Source of the DNA: Methylobacterium sp. 77 | GTDB lineage: Bacteria; Pseudomonadota; Alphaproteobacteria; Rhizobiales; Beijerinckiaceae | DNA: 64,000 nucleotides | Reading direction: 5' to 3' | NCBI RefSeq assembly: GCF_000372825.1 | Contig: NZ_KB910516.1 | Location: forward strand, 962,011 to 1,026,010 | Shown: piece by piece, positions 1 to 8,552 of the stretch | Numbering within the stretch: position 1 is the stretch's first letter | Layout: each line of letters opens with the position of its first letter | Translations under genes and position numbers: made by a program | Notes under the pieces: model-generated | What the model was told of the DNA's origin: nothing | Databases searched by the model: none | Seen by the model: only the letters and a program-made list of their open reading frames with translations

Positions 1-1
1 G

Positions 2-1222
2 GATGCCCTCGTGACCAAGAAGGGCAACGCCCTCATCCTCGACCTCGCCGAGGATCTCGGGCTTGCCCATACCGATCAGACCAAGCTGCGCCAGTGTCTG
101 ATCAACCTGCTCAGCAACGCGGCGAAATTCACCGAGAACGGGCGGATCACCCTCTCCGCCGTGCATGAGAGCGTCGCCGGTGCGGGCTGGCTCGTCTTCC
201 GCGTGACGGATACCGGGATCGGCATGAACCCGGAGCAGCAGGCCAAGCTCTTCGAGCGCTTCACCCAGGCCGACGCCTCGACCACGCGCCGCTTCGGCGG
301 GACCGGGCTCGGTCTCGCCATCACGAGGGCCTTCGCCACCATGCTCGGGGGGCAGATCGACGTGGCGAGCCGCGAAGGCGAGGGGACCACCTTCACCATC
401 CGGATTCCGGCGCAGTACCGCGAAACCGGAGCGACAGTGGATGAGGTGACGCGCGACGGGTCAGCCCCGCTCACGCCGGAGGCGGCGAAGACCGGCGATC
501 AGGTCCTCGTCATCGACGACGATCCGGCAACGCGGGACCTGCTCACGCGATTCCTTGAGAAGGACGGCTTCAAGGTGGCGAGCGCGGCCGACGGCCGCGA
601 GGGTCTGGAACGGGCGCGCGCCCTGCGCCCACGGGTGATCCTCCTCGACGTGACCATGCCGCGCATGGACGGCTGGTCGGTCCTGCGCGCGCTGCGCGCC
701 GACCCCGATCTCGGGGCGACGCCGGTGATCATGGTGACGGTGCTCGACGAGCAGAGCCTCGCCTTCTCCCTCGGCGCCACCGACTACCTGCACAAGCCCA
801 TCGAATGGGGGCACCTGAAGGAGGCGATGGAGCGGTTCAAGGCGGCGGCGTCCGATGGACCGGTGCTCGTCGTCGACGACGATGCCGACGTGCGCGAGCG
901 GATGACGGCGATGCTGACCCGGGAGGGCTGGCGCGTGGCCTCAGCCGAGCACGGCCGCGCCGGGCTGGAGGCCGTCGCGGTCAAGAAGCCCTGTCTCATC
1001 CTCCTCGACCTGATGATGCCCGAGATGGACGGGTTCGGCTTCCTGCGCGCGCTGCGGGCGAAGCCGGAATGGCGGGACATCCCCGTGGTCGTGCTGACCG
1101 CCAAGGACGTCACCGCCGACGACCGCCGTCGTCTCGCCGGTCAGGCCGACCGGGTGCTGCAGAAGGGCCAGCTCAGCCTGTCCGACCTTTCCGACGCCCT
1201 TCGCTCCCTGGTGGCCTCATAG
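2..1222 (+). CDS. Hybrid sensor histidine kinase, 3' part
   Basis: The gene is truncated at its 5' end by the window edge, and the reading frame is open from base 2. What remains is the HATPase_c domain followed by two receiver domains. Counting from the in-frame GTG at base 11, the N box NLLSNAAKF is at about 32-40, DTGIGM at 67-72, the F box [10 protein letters not shown] at 81-90 and GGTGLGLAI at 96-104. Receiver 1 (about 164-275) has acceptor Asp213 in LLDVTMP and Lys262 in HKP. Receiver 2 (about 284-400) has acceptor Asp333 in LLDLMMP. Hybrid kinases of this type autophosphorylate and relay phosphate to receivers. The sensing and His-containing parts lie outside the window, so the signal is unknown. 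Confidence 0.93.
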   Translation, partial: DALVTKKGNALILDLAEDLGLAHTDQTKLRQCLINLLSNAAKFTENGRITLSAVHESVAGAGWLVFRVTDTGIGMNPEQQAKLFERFTQADASTTRRFGGTGLGLAITRAFATMLGGQIDVASREGEGTTFTIRIPAQYRETGATVDEVTRDGSAPLTPEAAKTGDQVLVIDDDPATRDLLTRFLEKDGFKVASAADGREGLERARALRPRVILLDVTMPRMDGWSVLRALRADPDLGATPVIMVTVLDEQSLAFSLGATDYLHKPIEWGHLKEAMERFKAAASDGPVLVVDDDADVRERMTAMLTREGWRVASAEHGRAGLEAVAVKKPCLILLDLMMPEMDGFGFLRALRAKPEWRDIPVVVLTAKDVTADDRRRLAGQADRVLQKGQLSLSDLSDALRSLVAS

Positions 1223-1239
1223 CGCGACGTGGGCCGCCA

Positions 1240-1692
1240 TCACACGCCCGGCTTGCCGCGGCGCCTGCGCACGCGCTGGGCGCTGAGCAAACTGTCCGGC
1301 ACCAGGGTGGCAACGACCGGGCTCGGGAAATGATCGAACGCAGCGCCGGTGGCTGCGTCGACGCCAATGCCGATGATGCCGCCGGCAATGACGTTGCCCG
1401 CCATGCCGGCCGCCCCGGTTCCCACGACCTGGGTCCGCACGGGGATGGTCTCAGGCCGGAAGCCGGGCTTGGCGAAGGTGACGTCGAACTCGTCGGAGCG
1501 GTCCACATCGAGGGAGCAGGGCGTCGCCGGGCAAGCATAGCCCTTGGTGCTGGTCATCATGGCGCCCGGGGGCTCCGTCTGGAACGCCATCTTCTCCGAC
1601 GTCCCGCGCGTGATGCTGCCGCACGCTCCGAGGCCGGCCATGGCACACCCCGCCGCAACCATGGCCGCAGCTCTCAAAACTCGCCCCGTCAT
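1240..1692 (-). CDS. Small lipoprotein with PEGA-like domain
   Basis: The 150-residue protein begins with a basic, hydrophobic signal ending in a lipobox LGAC, with the lipidated Cys at residue 24, so a lipoprotein is likely. The following part (about 36-85) has the pattern of a PEGA-type beta domain: TEPPGA near 40, then TPC, then KPGFRPETI. A Gly/Ala-rich stretch (VVGTGAAGMAGNVIAGGIIG) may contact or span a membrane, and the C-terminus is basic. It converges on the histidine kinase gene, 17 bp away. No specific function is recognised. PEGA domains are often found in cell-envelope proteins, so an envelope role is only an inference. Confidence 0.75.
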   Translation of the reverse strand: MTGRVLRAAAMVAAGCAMAGLGACGSITRGTSEKMAFQTEPPGAMMTSTKGYACPATPCSLDVDRSDEFDVTFAKPGFRPETIPVRTQVVGTGAAGMAGNVIAGGIIGIGVDAATGAAFDHFPSPVVATLVPDSLLSAQRVRRRRGKPGV

Positions 1693-1866
1693 GCCGTCCC
1701 CCAGCGCCGTATTTTGATCGGCACGAGGTTGTGGCGCGGCAGCGATCAGCTCGCAAGAGTAGTAATGAGCGTCCTCGTCCGCGATACACAGGCATCCCGG
1801 CGAAATCCGCGGCGACGTCCCCGTCTATCGAAGATCTCGACGGTGCTTCCAGGGCTGATTACCGGC

Positions 1867-2199
1867 TCAGATCGTCTCATAAGCGAAAAGGAGCGTGATC
1901 GTGGACAGTCCAAGAAGGCCGATGACGAAGCAAATGTCGGCGACACGCTCCAGCCGCATGGCGAGAGGCCGATCGTCGTCGAGGCGCATCGAGAGATAGG
2001 AAGCCGCCGCACTCGCGAGAAAGAGGATCGCCGTCAGCGAAACGGCCTCGTCGACATGGCTCGGGCCGATCTGCGCCTCGGCGATCTTCACCAGTCCGAC
2101 CAGCGTCGTGCAGACGCCGATCATCGTTCCCGCCGCGGGCAGGATGTGCTGGGACAGGGCGCGGGCACCGTCGCCGCGGTTCGGGCGTCGTCCAATCAT
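1867..2199 (-). CDS. Small membrane protein of unknown function
   Basis: This 110-residue protein has three hydrophobic segments, at about 18-36, 51-70 and 87-108, with basic residues at the N-terminus (MIGRRPNR). It is probably an inner-membrane protein. The ATG start is supported by a GGAGAAA ribosome-binding site about 7 bases upstream. No known family motif is recognised. It stands alone in minus orientation between the lipoprotein gene and the Rmf-like gene, with about 170 bp on either side, so it is likely its own transcription unit. Confidence 0.7.
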   Translation of the reverse strand: MIGRRPNRGDGARALSQHILPAAGTMIGVCTTLVGLVKIAEAQIGPSHVDEAVSLTAILFLASAAASYLSMRLDDDRPLAMRLERVADICFVIGLLGLSTITLLFAYETI

Positions 2200-2365
2200 G
2201 GGTTTCTCCGGCGCCGGGATGGCTCAGGCCACACCGATTACCTCATGATTTGCCCCAGATCCTCGAGCCCTCTCCTCAGCCGGACAAGGGCTCGACGACG
2301 ATGGGCTCACTCTGCAGAACGACCCGAGCCGTCCGGCGGCAGTTCTCGACTCGGTCGGCTCATGA

Positions 2366-2563
2366 TCAGGTCGCTGTCTGTGGATCGACGGTACCCGCTT
2401 CGCTCGCGCTAACATCGCTGGCCGCCTCGTCATAGGCCTGCATCCAGGCGGCATGATCGTCGCTGCCATCGGAATAGGGACAGCTGTCGCGTGTCTGGCC
2501 GTAGAGGCGGGCATTCCGCCCCTTGATGAAGGGGCTGTCGCTGGCGGTGGCGGCATCACTCAT
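2366..2563 (-). CDS. Ribosome modulation factor-like small protein
   Basis: This 65-residue protein starts at ATG 2563 with a good GGGAGA ribosome-binding site 7-8 bases upstream. Its core, FIKGRNARLYGQTRDSCPY followed by AAWMQAYDEA, has the layout of ribosome modulation factor: a G-x-A-x-x-x-G segment, a CPY motif, then a Trp-containing amphipathic helix. In gammaproteobacteria Rmf dimerises 70S ribosomes in stationary phase, and short relatives occur in alphaproteobacteria. Whether this one binds ribosomes is inference. A terminator-like hairpin on the same strand lies about 85 bases upstream, so the promoter is either short or read through. The C-terminal tail is acidic and Ser/Ala-rich. 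Confidence 0.65.
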   Translation of the reverse strand: MSDAATASDSPFIKGRNARLYGQTRDSCPYSDGSDDHAAWMQAYDEAASDVSASEAGTVDPQTAT

Positions 2564-2646
2564 GGCTCGTCTCCCATTCAGGATGTGGCTCGAACCAAGG
2601 CAACGCGGCAGCACGGCGGAGGATCGCTTCTCCATGTCCCTGAAAC

Positions 2647-2678
2647 GAAAAACCCGCCGCGGCGCGAGCCGGGCGGGT
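2647..2678 (-). terminator. Intrinsic terminator upstream of the Rmf-like gene
   Basis: On the minus strand an ACCCGCC arm pairs with GGCGGGT across a GC-rich middle and is followed at once by TTTTT, the standard intrinsic terminator pattern. No minus-strand gene ends here. The hairpin would either end a short upstream transcript or act as a leader structure for the Rmf-like gene. Confidence 0.6.
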
Positions 2679-2848
2679 GAAGGAAGAGTCTCTTAGCCAG
2701 ATGAGAACGATCCCGAGGACCTCCGGTTCCATGGCACGTCGGATCGCCTCCGAAACGTCGGGTCACGGCACTGTGCAAGTCTCCGGCTTGCGTGCCGGCT
2801 CGGGGACTGGCAAGTCGAGCCCGCGACGTGCCGCATCGGGAATCAGCC

Positions 2849-3775
2849 TTGTCCGCGCAACTGCAGACGATTGCAGGAATCGTCATTTATCATCCGGATG
2901 AGGCGAATCTCATTCGACTCGCCGCCGTGCTGGCGCCCGACGTGCGGGAGATCGTGATTTACGCCAATTCCGCTGTCTCCCCGCAGATGGAGGAGCGCCT
3001 GCGGAATTCGGCAGCCGGTACGTTGCTGATGGTGATGCGGCCCGGCAGCAATATCGGCCTCGGGGCTGCCTACAACGACCTTCTCAACCACGCCTCGGGG
3101 CAGGGCGCGACCTTCCTTCTACTTCTCGACCAGGACAGCCTGCCACCGCCGGGGGCGATCCCGAAGCTCGCCGCACGACATGCTCAGCTCACGGAGGCCG
3201 GAGAGAAGCCTGCCATAGTCGGCCCGCGACCGACGGACTGGGCCGGTGAAGCGTTGAGATCTCCGCCCAGACGGGAAGGTCTCGCGGTCGCGCCCAACTC
3301 ATCCCGCGTCCAGTTCGTGATCTCGTCGGGTTCCCTCATCAATTGCGTTGCGGCAGGCGCTGTCGGTCCGTTTCGAGCGGATTTCTTCATCGACGCCATT
3401 GACGTCGAATGGTGCATGCGCGCCAACCACCGGGGCTACTCGACCTGGATCGCGGAGGACGTACTGATGGCGCACGAACTCGGTCGTGGCCTGATCCGGC
3501 TATCCTTCGGACTGCTGCTCACCGACCAGCCGCCGCGACGGCTCTACACCTTTCTCCGCAACCAGCTCGTCATGCTGCGCATGCCGCATGTTCCCCTGAG
3601 CCACAAAGCCAAGACTCTTCTTGCACTCCCGCTCCGCTTGGCAGTCTATCTCAAACACAACCGGTTTTCTCGCGAATCGCGTACAGCGATCTGGCACGGA
3701 CTGATTGACGGAGCACGAGGACGGGCAGGCGCACCGGAAGCCGTGTTCAGAAAAATCGCCAACCTCCGACATTGA
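2849..3775 (+). CDS. GT2-family glycosyltransferase (rhamnosyltransferase-like)
   Basis: This is a glycosyltransferase of family 2 with a GT-A fold. The N-terminus TIAGIVIYHPDEANL is the usual first strand of rhamnosyltransferase-type enzymes. LLLDQDS carries the metal-binding DxD-like motif, SGSLI and GPFRADFFID precede the IDVEWCMRA helix that corresponds to the catalytic ED motif, and the C-terminus is basic. I chose TTG 2849 because GGGA lies 7 bases upstream. An in-frame GTG at 2792 would add 19 residues but has no clear ribosome site. Base composition is ordinary high-GC, unlike the next two genes. It heads a run of three glycosyltransferases facing an ABC exporter, so a surface-polysaccharide role is inferred. 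Sugar donor and acceptor are unknown. Confidence 0.85.
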   Translation: MSAQLQTIAGIVIYHPDEANLIRLAAVLAPDVREIVIYANSAVSPQMEERLRNSAAGTLLMVMRPGSNIGLGAAYNDLLNHASGQGATFLLLLDQDSLPPPGAIPKLAARHAQLTEAGEKPAIVGPRPTDWAGEALRSPPRREGLAVAPNSSRVQFVISSGSLINCVAAGAVGPFRADFFIDAIDVEWCMRANHRGYSTWIAEDVLMAHELGRGLIRLSFGLLLTDQPPRRLYTFLRNQLVMLRMPHVPLSHKAKTLLALPLRLAVYLKHNRFSRESRTAIWHGLIDGARGRAGAPEAVFRKIANLRH

Positions 3776-3901
3776 ACACTATTCTACCACACCAGGTATC
3801 GAATGCACAGTAATTCGACAGAACTTAATCAAATTTAAAGACAATGAATTCAGCAAACGCGGCTGGAATGGGCACCACGAAAGGGTTCGGAGTGATTAGT
3901 C

Positions 3902-4762
3902 GTGATTAATGTCAACTGCGTGTATGGGCCAGACCATGTCGATCATATCCGAGAGGTTCTCGCACCCTCTTTGAACGACGCTTCCGAGCATGACATCAAG
4001 TTTAACTGTATGCCCTACTTATCCGAATCCAACGTCCGAATCGGAACATGTCAAATTGGGTCCGTCCACTTGACCGATCTGGACAATCCTACGGGGAAAA
4101 ATCTTGGATTCGCGGAAGCCCACAACAAGATCTTTGAAATTTTAGACGAAGACGTTTTTTTTATCATTATCAACCCCGACTGCATTGCGACCGCTGGGTG
4201 CATCGATGCGTTGGTGGCGTTGTTCGAGAAAAGAGCCAAGAAACCGGGAATCGTGGAAGGCCGGCAATGGCCGTATGAACACCCGAAGGAATATGACCCT
4301 TTCACACTGGAAACGCCTTGGGCAAGCGGCGCGTTCGCTTTGATAAACAGCGAAGCCTATCGTCTTGTTGGGGGCATGGACGAACGTTTTTTTATGTATA
4401 TGGAAGATGTAGACTTGAGTTGGGCAATGTGGAATGCCGGATTTCCAGTTTACTATGAACCCGCATCTTGCATCATACACTTTTCGGGGGGTCGCTACTA
4501 TCGGCCAGACTTATTGGAGAGAGAGAAATATTATTCTCTAAGAAATTTTCCGTTGCTTTTACGCAAATTTTTTGGAGATAGTGGAGAAATTCAAGCTTGG
4601 ACATACATCAGAAAATCAGTCGACCCCGAACTTGTCAAGCTGTTAGAAGAGGATGTGCAGACGAACTTCGCGGATTTCCCGAAAGCCACCCAGGTAACAT
4701 CGACTCGATCTAATAAAATCAAAGTCCTTGGGTTATGCCAATTCCACGAGATAAGAAAATGA
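3902..4762 (+). CDS. GT2-family glycosyltransferase, AT-rich
   Basis: The 286-residue protein has a family-2 glycosyltransferase core. NPTGKNLGFAEAHN is the loop typical of rhamnosyltransferase-type enzymes, IINPDC supplies the metal-binding Asp, and WASGAFALINSEAYRLVGGMD followed by ERFFMYMEDVDLSW is the acceptor/catalytic block with the ED pair. The start is GTG 3902 with GGAG 9 bases upstream. Codon use is clearly AT-richer than the flanking genes, with many A/T third positions, suggesting horizontal acquisition. Its stop overlaps the next gene start in an ATGA, so the two are translationally coupled. The donor sugar is unknown. Confidence 0.88.
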   Translation: MINVNCVYGPDHVDHIREVLAPSLNDASEHDIKFNCMPYLSESNVRIGTCQIGSVHLTDLDNPTGKNLGFAEAHNKIFEILDEDVFFIIINPDCIATAGCIDALVALFEKRAKKPGIVEGRQWPYEHPKEYDPFTLETPWASGAFALINSEAYRLVGGMDERFFMYMEDVDLSWAMWNAGFPVYYEPASCIIHFSGGRYYRPDLLEREKYYSLRNFPLLLRKFFGDSGEIQAWTYIRKSVDPELVKLLEEDVQTNFADFPKATQVTSTRSNKIKVLGLCQFHEIRK

Positions 4763-6474
4763 AGTTTCACGTCCTGGCCAAGAACAAGCATAGCGAAGCT
4801 CGCTTCAGGGCCGCCCACAAAAGCCTGCCTCCCGTCTTCCATCATAATATAAGATCTTATTTGTCTACGGTCAGCAATATCATAGATGACGATTCGGCCG
4901 ATTACGCTTTTCTCATTCAAGAAGATACATATTTGCCTGACGATTTTTCCAGCATTGCATCTGATCTCGTAGAAAAACTTGATGCCGAATGGCCTAACTG
5001 GGGCATTTGTGGAAATTCGGGTATTTCCGCGTTCTCGTTCGGGCACAACGCCTCGAATGTCATACGGTACAATTTCGACAGTCAAGCGGGGCCGAATGCC
5101 TCCGAATTCATTGTTCCGGCACAAACCGTCGATAACTCGGCAATTCTGCTCAACTGCCGCGCGTTGCGACGCGCTCGTTTGTCTCTGCCCGATTTCGCCG
5201 GTGTTGAGTTACACAGTATTATTTTAAGTATTGAATGCGCCGCAAAAGGACTGGCGATCGTCATAGCCCCCCAGATGGCCTGCTTCCATGGCAGCAAAGA
5301 CAACACGTTGTCCTTCAGCAAATCGCGGGAGACACCGTCGATCAAAACCTACCTCGCGACAAAGTTGTTAAACAATCAGATCGCAACATCTAACGGCCCG
5401 TTAAGCGTTGCGCTGAGCACCGCGAGTAATCGTATAGATCTGGAGATGGCGGCGTTGTCGAACTCTGCAGCGTCTCGTCGCCAGAAAAAACTGAATATCC
5501 TCATAAGATCGCAATTTCGTCACCCAGAAATGCTCAAAAGGACTCTACAGACTGCCAAGTCCTTTTCTGTTGCGACTCGGCCATACGTCTCAACAAATAT
5601 TGTTGTTGTTACGGACAAAGGCGATGTGATACCAAGCTTTGTCAGCCAGTGGGCTGATAAAATCGTTTCTGTCTCACCTTACCAAGCTAGAGATTCCCGA
5701 TCTCTGCTTATTAGAGATGGAATCTTAGCTGAAGAGTCTGATTTCACATGGATCGTCGATGATGACGATTGGATTTTTCCGAATGAGGCAGGCCGGCTTG
5801 CTCTCATATTATGCACTTGCCCACCATCGTCCGTTGTGTTTGTGAACAGTCAACATTTTATGGAGACGTTTGCCTCTGAAGGTCCGATCATGGCATCCGG
5901 ATATTCAATTCATGAGGATCGCCATTTCCCAGCAAAGTTTTGGAGTGGCAGCCTTGGCGGCGTCAATCATATCCCGATCTGCGGAATGATCATATCGACC
6001 GATTTATTGAAACTTACCCCTGAACGAGTATTTACTCGTTTGGAATATTTAGAGGACTACGCGCTGCAGTTATTCTCTCTTCAATCGACAAAATTCCCGC
6101 CAATAGTTTTGGATAAACAGTTTTCTGGAATATCCATTCGAGATCCTGCCGGATCTATTCCTAATTCAGTTAACGAAAAAGATAGAACGAAATGGAATCG
6201 CTCATTAGCCGAGCTTTCTTATTTACTAGCACAGAGCAAATCGACAGCATTACCGATCATGTCATTGCCATCCATATCTAGAAGTTCAATAACTTTGGAT
6301 ACTCTTTCCGGTAGAGAAAGGAAGGCGCTGCTCGCACTTCGAGCTTTGCGAGGCGCGTCACTCTTTTTTCGTAACCCTAGAAAAACTATAGCTTATTTTC
6401 GTTCCGCCCGCGAAGGGTATTTAAATCGAGGTTTGCGAGGCCTATTATCGGCATTAGCATCCGCAAAAAAGTGA
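4759..6474 (+). CDS. Large two-part glycosyltransferase-like protein, AT-rich
   Basis: From the ATG that overlaps the previous stop (ATGA), this encodes 571 residues; an in-frame ATG 24 bases upstream is also possible. The C-terminal half (from about residue 235) resembles a GT2 domain: ILIRSQFRHPEMLKRTL at its start, IVVVTDKGD, then IVDDDDW as the metal-binding acidic motif, and LEYLEDYAL as a possible catalytic block. The N-terminal half has FLIQEDTYLPDDF and NWGICGNSG, which suggest a second, more diverged transferase-like domain. Codon use is AT-rich, as in the preceding gene. It is likely cytoplasmic or membrane-associated. Its exact reaction cannot be read from the sequence. Confidence 0.75.
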   Translation: MKFHVLAKNKHSEARFRAAHKSLPPVFHHNIRSYLSTVSNIIDDDSADYAFLIQEDTYLPDDFSSIASDLVEKLDAEWPNWGICGNSGISAFSFGHNASNVIRYNFDSQAGPNASEFIVPAQTVDNSAILLNCRALRRARLSLPDFAGVELHSIILSIECAAKGLAIVIAPQMACFHGSKDNTLSFSKSRETPSIKTYLATKLLNNQIATSNGPLSVALSTASNRIDLEMAALSNSAASRRQKKLNILIRSQFRHPEMLKRTLQTAKSFSVATRPYVSTNIVVVTDKGDVIPSFVSQWADKIVSVSPYQARDSRSLLIRDGILAEESDFTWIVDDDDWIFPNEAGRLALILCTCPPSSVVFVNSQHFMETFASEGPIMASGYSIHEDRHFPAKFWSGSLGGVNHIPICGMIISTDLLKLTPERVFTRLEYLEDYALQLFSLQSTKFPPIVLDKQFSGISIRDPAGSIPNSVNEKDRTKWNRSLAELSYLLAQSKSTALPIMSLPSISRSSITLDTLSGRERKALLALRALRGASLFFRNPRKTIAYFRSAREGYLNRGLRGLLSALASAKK

Positions 6475-6769
6475 ACATAGTAATGTCGAAAGTCGTGGAC
6501 TTAGACCATGCATTACGTCGAGAGGAGATCGACCGCCGATCTTTATTGGCCAGTATCTTGTTCGCAATGTGCTCAGAGCTACCCTAAGCAACGTTATCGC
6601 CTGAGATATAATATAGCTCTGCGTACGTTACTGATAATCCCGGCAGCAGAAGGGCCGTATATCGTGGGACTGTCCGCATCAGCTACTGCCAAACCAGCTT
6701 CGCAGGTCCGTTAGCATTGAATAATCAAAAAATTTTTGTCCAGAAAACCGTCAGCAACTTGACGACCGT
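6475..6769. other. AT-rich gap between convergent units
   Basis: These 295 bp lie between the end of the glycosyltransferase run and the end of the convergent ABC ATPase gene. The composition remains AT-rich like the island genes. I see no convincing gene. A 13-base A/T palindrome (CAAAAAATTTTTG, near 6726-6738) could help termination, but no GC stem precedes it. Confidence 0.5.
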
Positions 6770-7525
6770 TCAAACTGTCACATCCGCGGCATAAGCCGCC
6801 AGAACCTCCTCCGGCGCGCCGTCCATCATCAGCGTGCCGCCCTTCATCCAGAGCGTCCGGTTGCAGAAGCGCTTGATGGCGGCGTTGTCATGGGATGCGA
6901 GAAACATGATGCTCGCCTTCTGGATCATGCCGTGGAGCCGCTGCTCCGCGCGCTCCGCGAAGGCCGCGTCGCCGACACCGATCACTTCGTCGAGGATCAG
7001 GATGTCGGGATGGACGGCCGTGCTGACGGCGAAGGCCAGCCGCAGCAGCATGCCGCTGGAATAGGTACGGATCGGCAGGGACAGGAACTCGCCGAGTTGG
7101 CTGAATTCCTCGACGTCGGGGACGATCGCCTGGGCCTGCTTGTGGTCGAGTCCGAGCATGATGCTGCGCATCTCGATGTTGTCATAGCCCGTGGCATCGC
7201 CGTCCATGCCCATGGAGAGGTCGATCAGGGAGGAGATGCGCCCCTCGATCGAGACCATGCCCGATGTCGGCGGATACACGCGGCTGAGCACCCGCAGGAG
7301 CGTCGTCTTGCCGGCGCCGTTGCCGCCGACGAGCCCGATGCGATCGCCATCGCGCGCCACGAAGCTGACCTGGCTCAGCGCCTTCACCACCTGGATGCTG
7401 CTGTCGCGGTCGTTCTGCAGACCGCCACCGACCGTACGCCGCAGGATTTCGCTCTTCAGGGCACGGCCGCGGGAATTGTAGACGGCGAGCTCGACGCTCG
7501 CCTTGTCCAGCACGATATGAGCCAT
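6770..7525 (-). CDS. Polysaccharide ABC exporter, ATP-binding subunit (Wzt/KpsT type)
   Basis: This 251-residue ATPase energises export of a completed surface polysaccharide across the inner membrane. Walker A GGNGAGKTT is at 67-75, the signature YSSGM at 155-159, Walker B DILILDE at 174-180 and the H-loop His at 212. The YSSGM signature followed by RLAFAVS, and the long N-terminal lead before Walker A, mark the Wzt/KpsT/TagH group. It lacks the extra C-terminal carbohydrate-binding domain of long Wzt proteins, so it is the short type. The start lies 7 bp downstream of the permease stop, making a two-gene operon. It converges on the glycosyltransferases, with which it probably shares a pathway. 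Confidence 0.92.
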   Translation of the reverse strand: MAHIVLDKASVELAVYNSRGRALKSEILRRTVGGGLQNDRDSSIQVVKALSQVSFVARDGDRIGLVGGNGAGKTTLLRVLSRVYPPTSGMVSIEGRISSLIDLSMGMDGDATGYDNIEMRSIMLGLDHKQAQAIVPDVEEFSQLGEFLSLPIRTYSSGMLLRLAFAVSTAVHPDILILDEVIGVGDAAFAERAEQRLHGMIQKASIMFLASHDNAAIKRFCNRTLWMKGGTLMMDGAPEEVLAAYAADVTV

Positions 7526-7532
7526 GATGCCC

Positions 7533-8321
7533 TCAGAGCCAGTAGACGACGCGGTGCGAATATTTTCCCGCGAACGCCAGGGTGAACAGCCATCCGGCCA
7601 CGAGCAGGCCTAGCAGGATGACATAGGACGTCGCGCTCGGCACATGGCCCAGCAGGGGCTCGCGCATCACGTCGAGCATGCTGGCGAAGGGATTGAGGAT
7701 GAGCACCGGGTGGTCGACACGCAGTTGCGACGGCTTGAAGACGACCGGTGAGACGAAGAACGCGACCTGCACGACACTCGCGACGATCTGCGGAATGTCG
7801 CGAAATCGTGCCGACAGGATCGCCAGGAGGTAGCCAATCCAGGCCAGATTTGCGAGCACCAGCAACAGGCCTGGGACGAACAGAATGATGTCCCAGTCAA
7901 TTGGCGAGCCCATGACGACAAATAATACCGGCAAAATAATCAGGTTGTGAGCAAATACGAAGAGGTTTCTAGAAATCGTTCTCAGTATGTACGTAAAACG
8001 AGGCAGCGCTACCTGTCGAATGATGCTGTCATTTTCCGTGAAACTTGAGCAACTTTCGATGATCGTTTGCGAGATCAAGCCCCAGAGAATGAGCCCGGCA
8101 CCGAGATGCGGCAGATAAGCAGCCATGGAGGTGCCAAACAGCGACGCGTAGATCCCGCCCATTCCGAAGATCATGACGGCCATGCTGAGCGTCAGCCACA
8201 ACTGACCGACGCGCGACCGCCGATACCGGCGGATCACGTCGTTCTTGGCCAGCATCCACCACATACGCCATGCGCCGAAGCCTCCGAGGACGTCAGCGAC
8301 CCCTCCTGCTACCAAACCCAT
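7533..8321 (-). CDS. Polysaccharide ABC exporter, permease (Wzm/KpsM type)
   Basis: This inner-membrane permease has about six hydrophobic segments and partners the ATPase downstream. The N-terminal MLAKNDVIRRYRRSRVGQLWLTL is the characteristic amphipathic lead-in of ABC-2 polysaccharide exporters, and the ENDSIIRQVALPR segment and LNPFASMLDVMREPLLG near the C-terminus also fit Wzm. I chose ATG 8321 (262 residues) because GGGAAAGAG lies just upstream. An in-frame GTG at 8387 adds 22 residues but lacks a ribosome site. It is the first gene of the exporter operon; the roughly 230 bp upstream must hold its promoter, which I could not identify. Confidence 0.9.
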   Translation of the reverse strand: MGLVAGGVADVLGGFGAWRMWWMLAKNDVIRRYRRSRVGQLWLTLSMAVMIFGMGGIYASLFGTSMAAYLPHLGAGLILWGLISQTIIESCSSFTENDSIIRQVALPRFTYILRTISRNLFVFAHNLIILPVLFVVMGSPIDWDIILFVPGLLLVLANLAWIGYLLAILSARFRDIPQIVASVVQVAFFVSPVVFKPSQLRVDHPVLILNPFASMLDVMREPLLGHVPSATSYVILLGLLVAGWLFTLAFAGKYSHRVVYWL

Positions 8322-8552
8322 GCGGTCTCTTTCCCGGAGCCATGCTCCCGCGGAGCAGTCGATGATGCGCCTCCCCAAAGCATGCACTTACGCATATTGG
8401 CAAGAAACGGATTTTCGATGAGGCGGGTAGGCTGGCGCAATACGGTCCCGGATCGGACGGCGATCTGATCCACCGAAAGGGTATCGTCGAACCGACGATC
8501 TATCGCCGGTAGATCGTCGACGGCAGCCACGTCGACACCGGTTCGATGCGCA

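Noticed and set aside
6508..6714. 68-codon open frame in the AT-rich gap
   Set aside because: No ribosome site and no family similarity; it sits between convergent genes.
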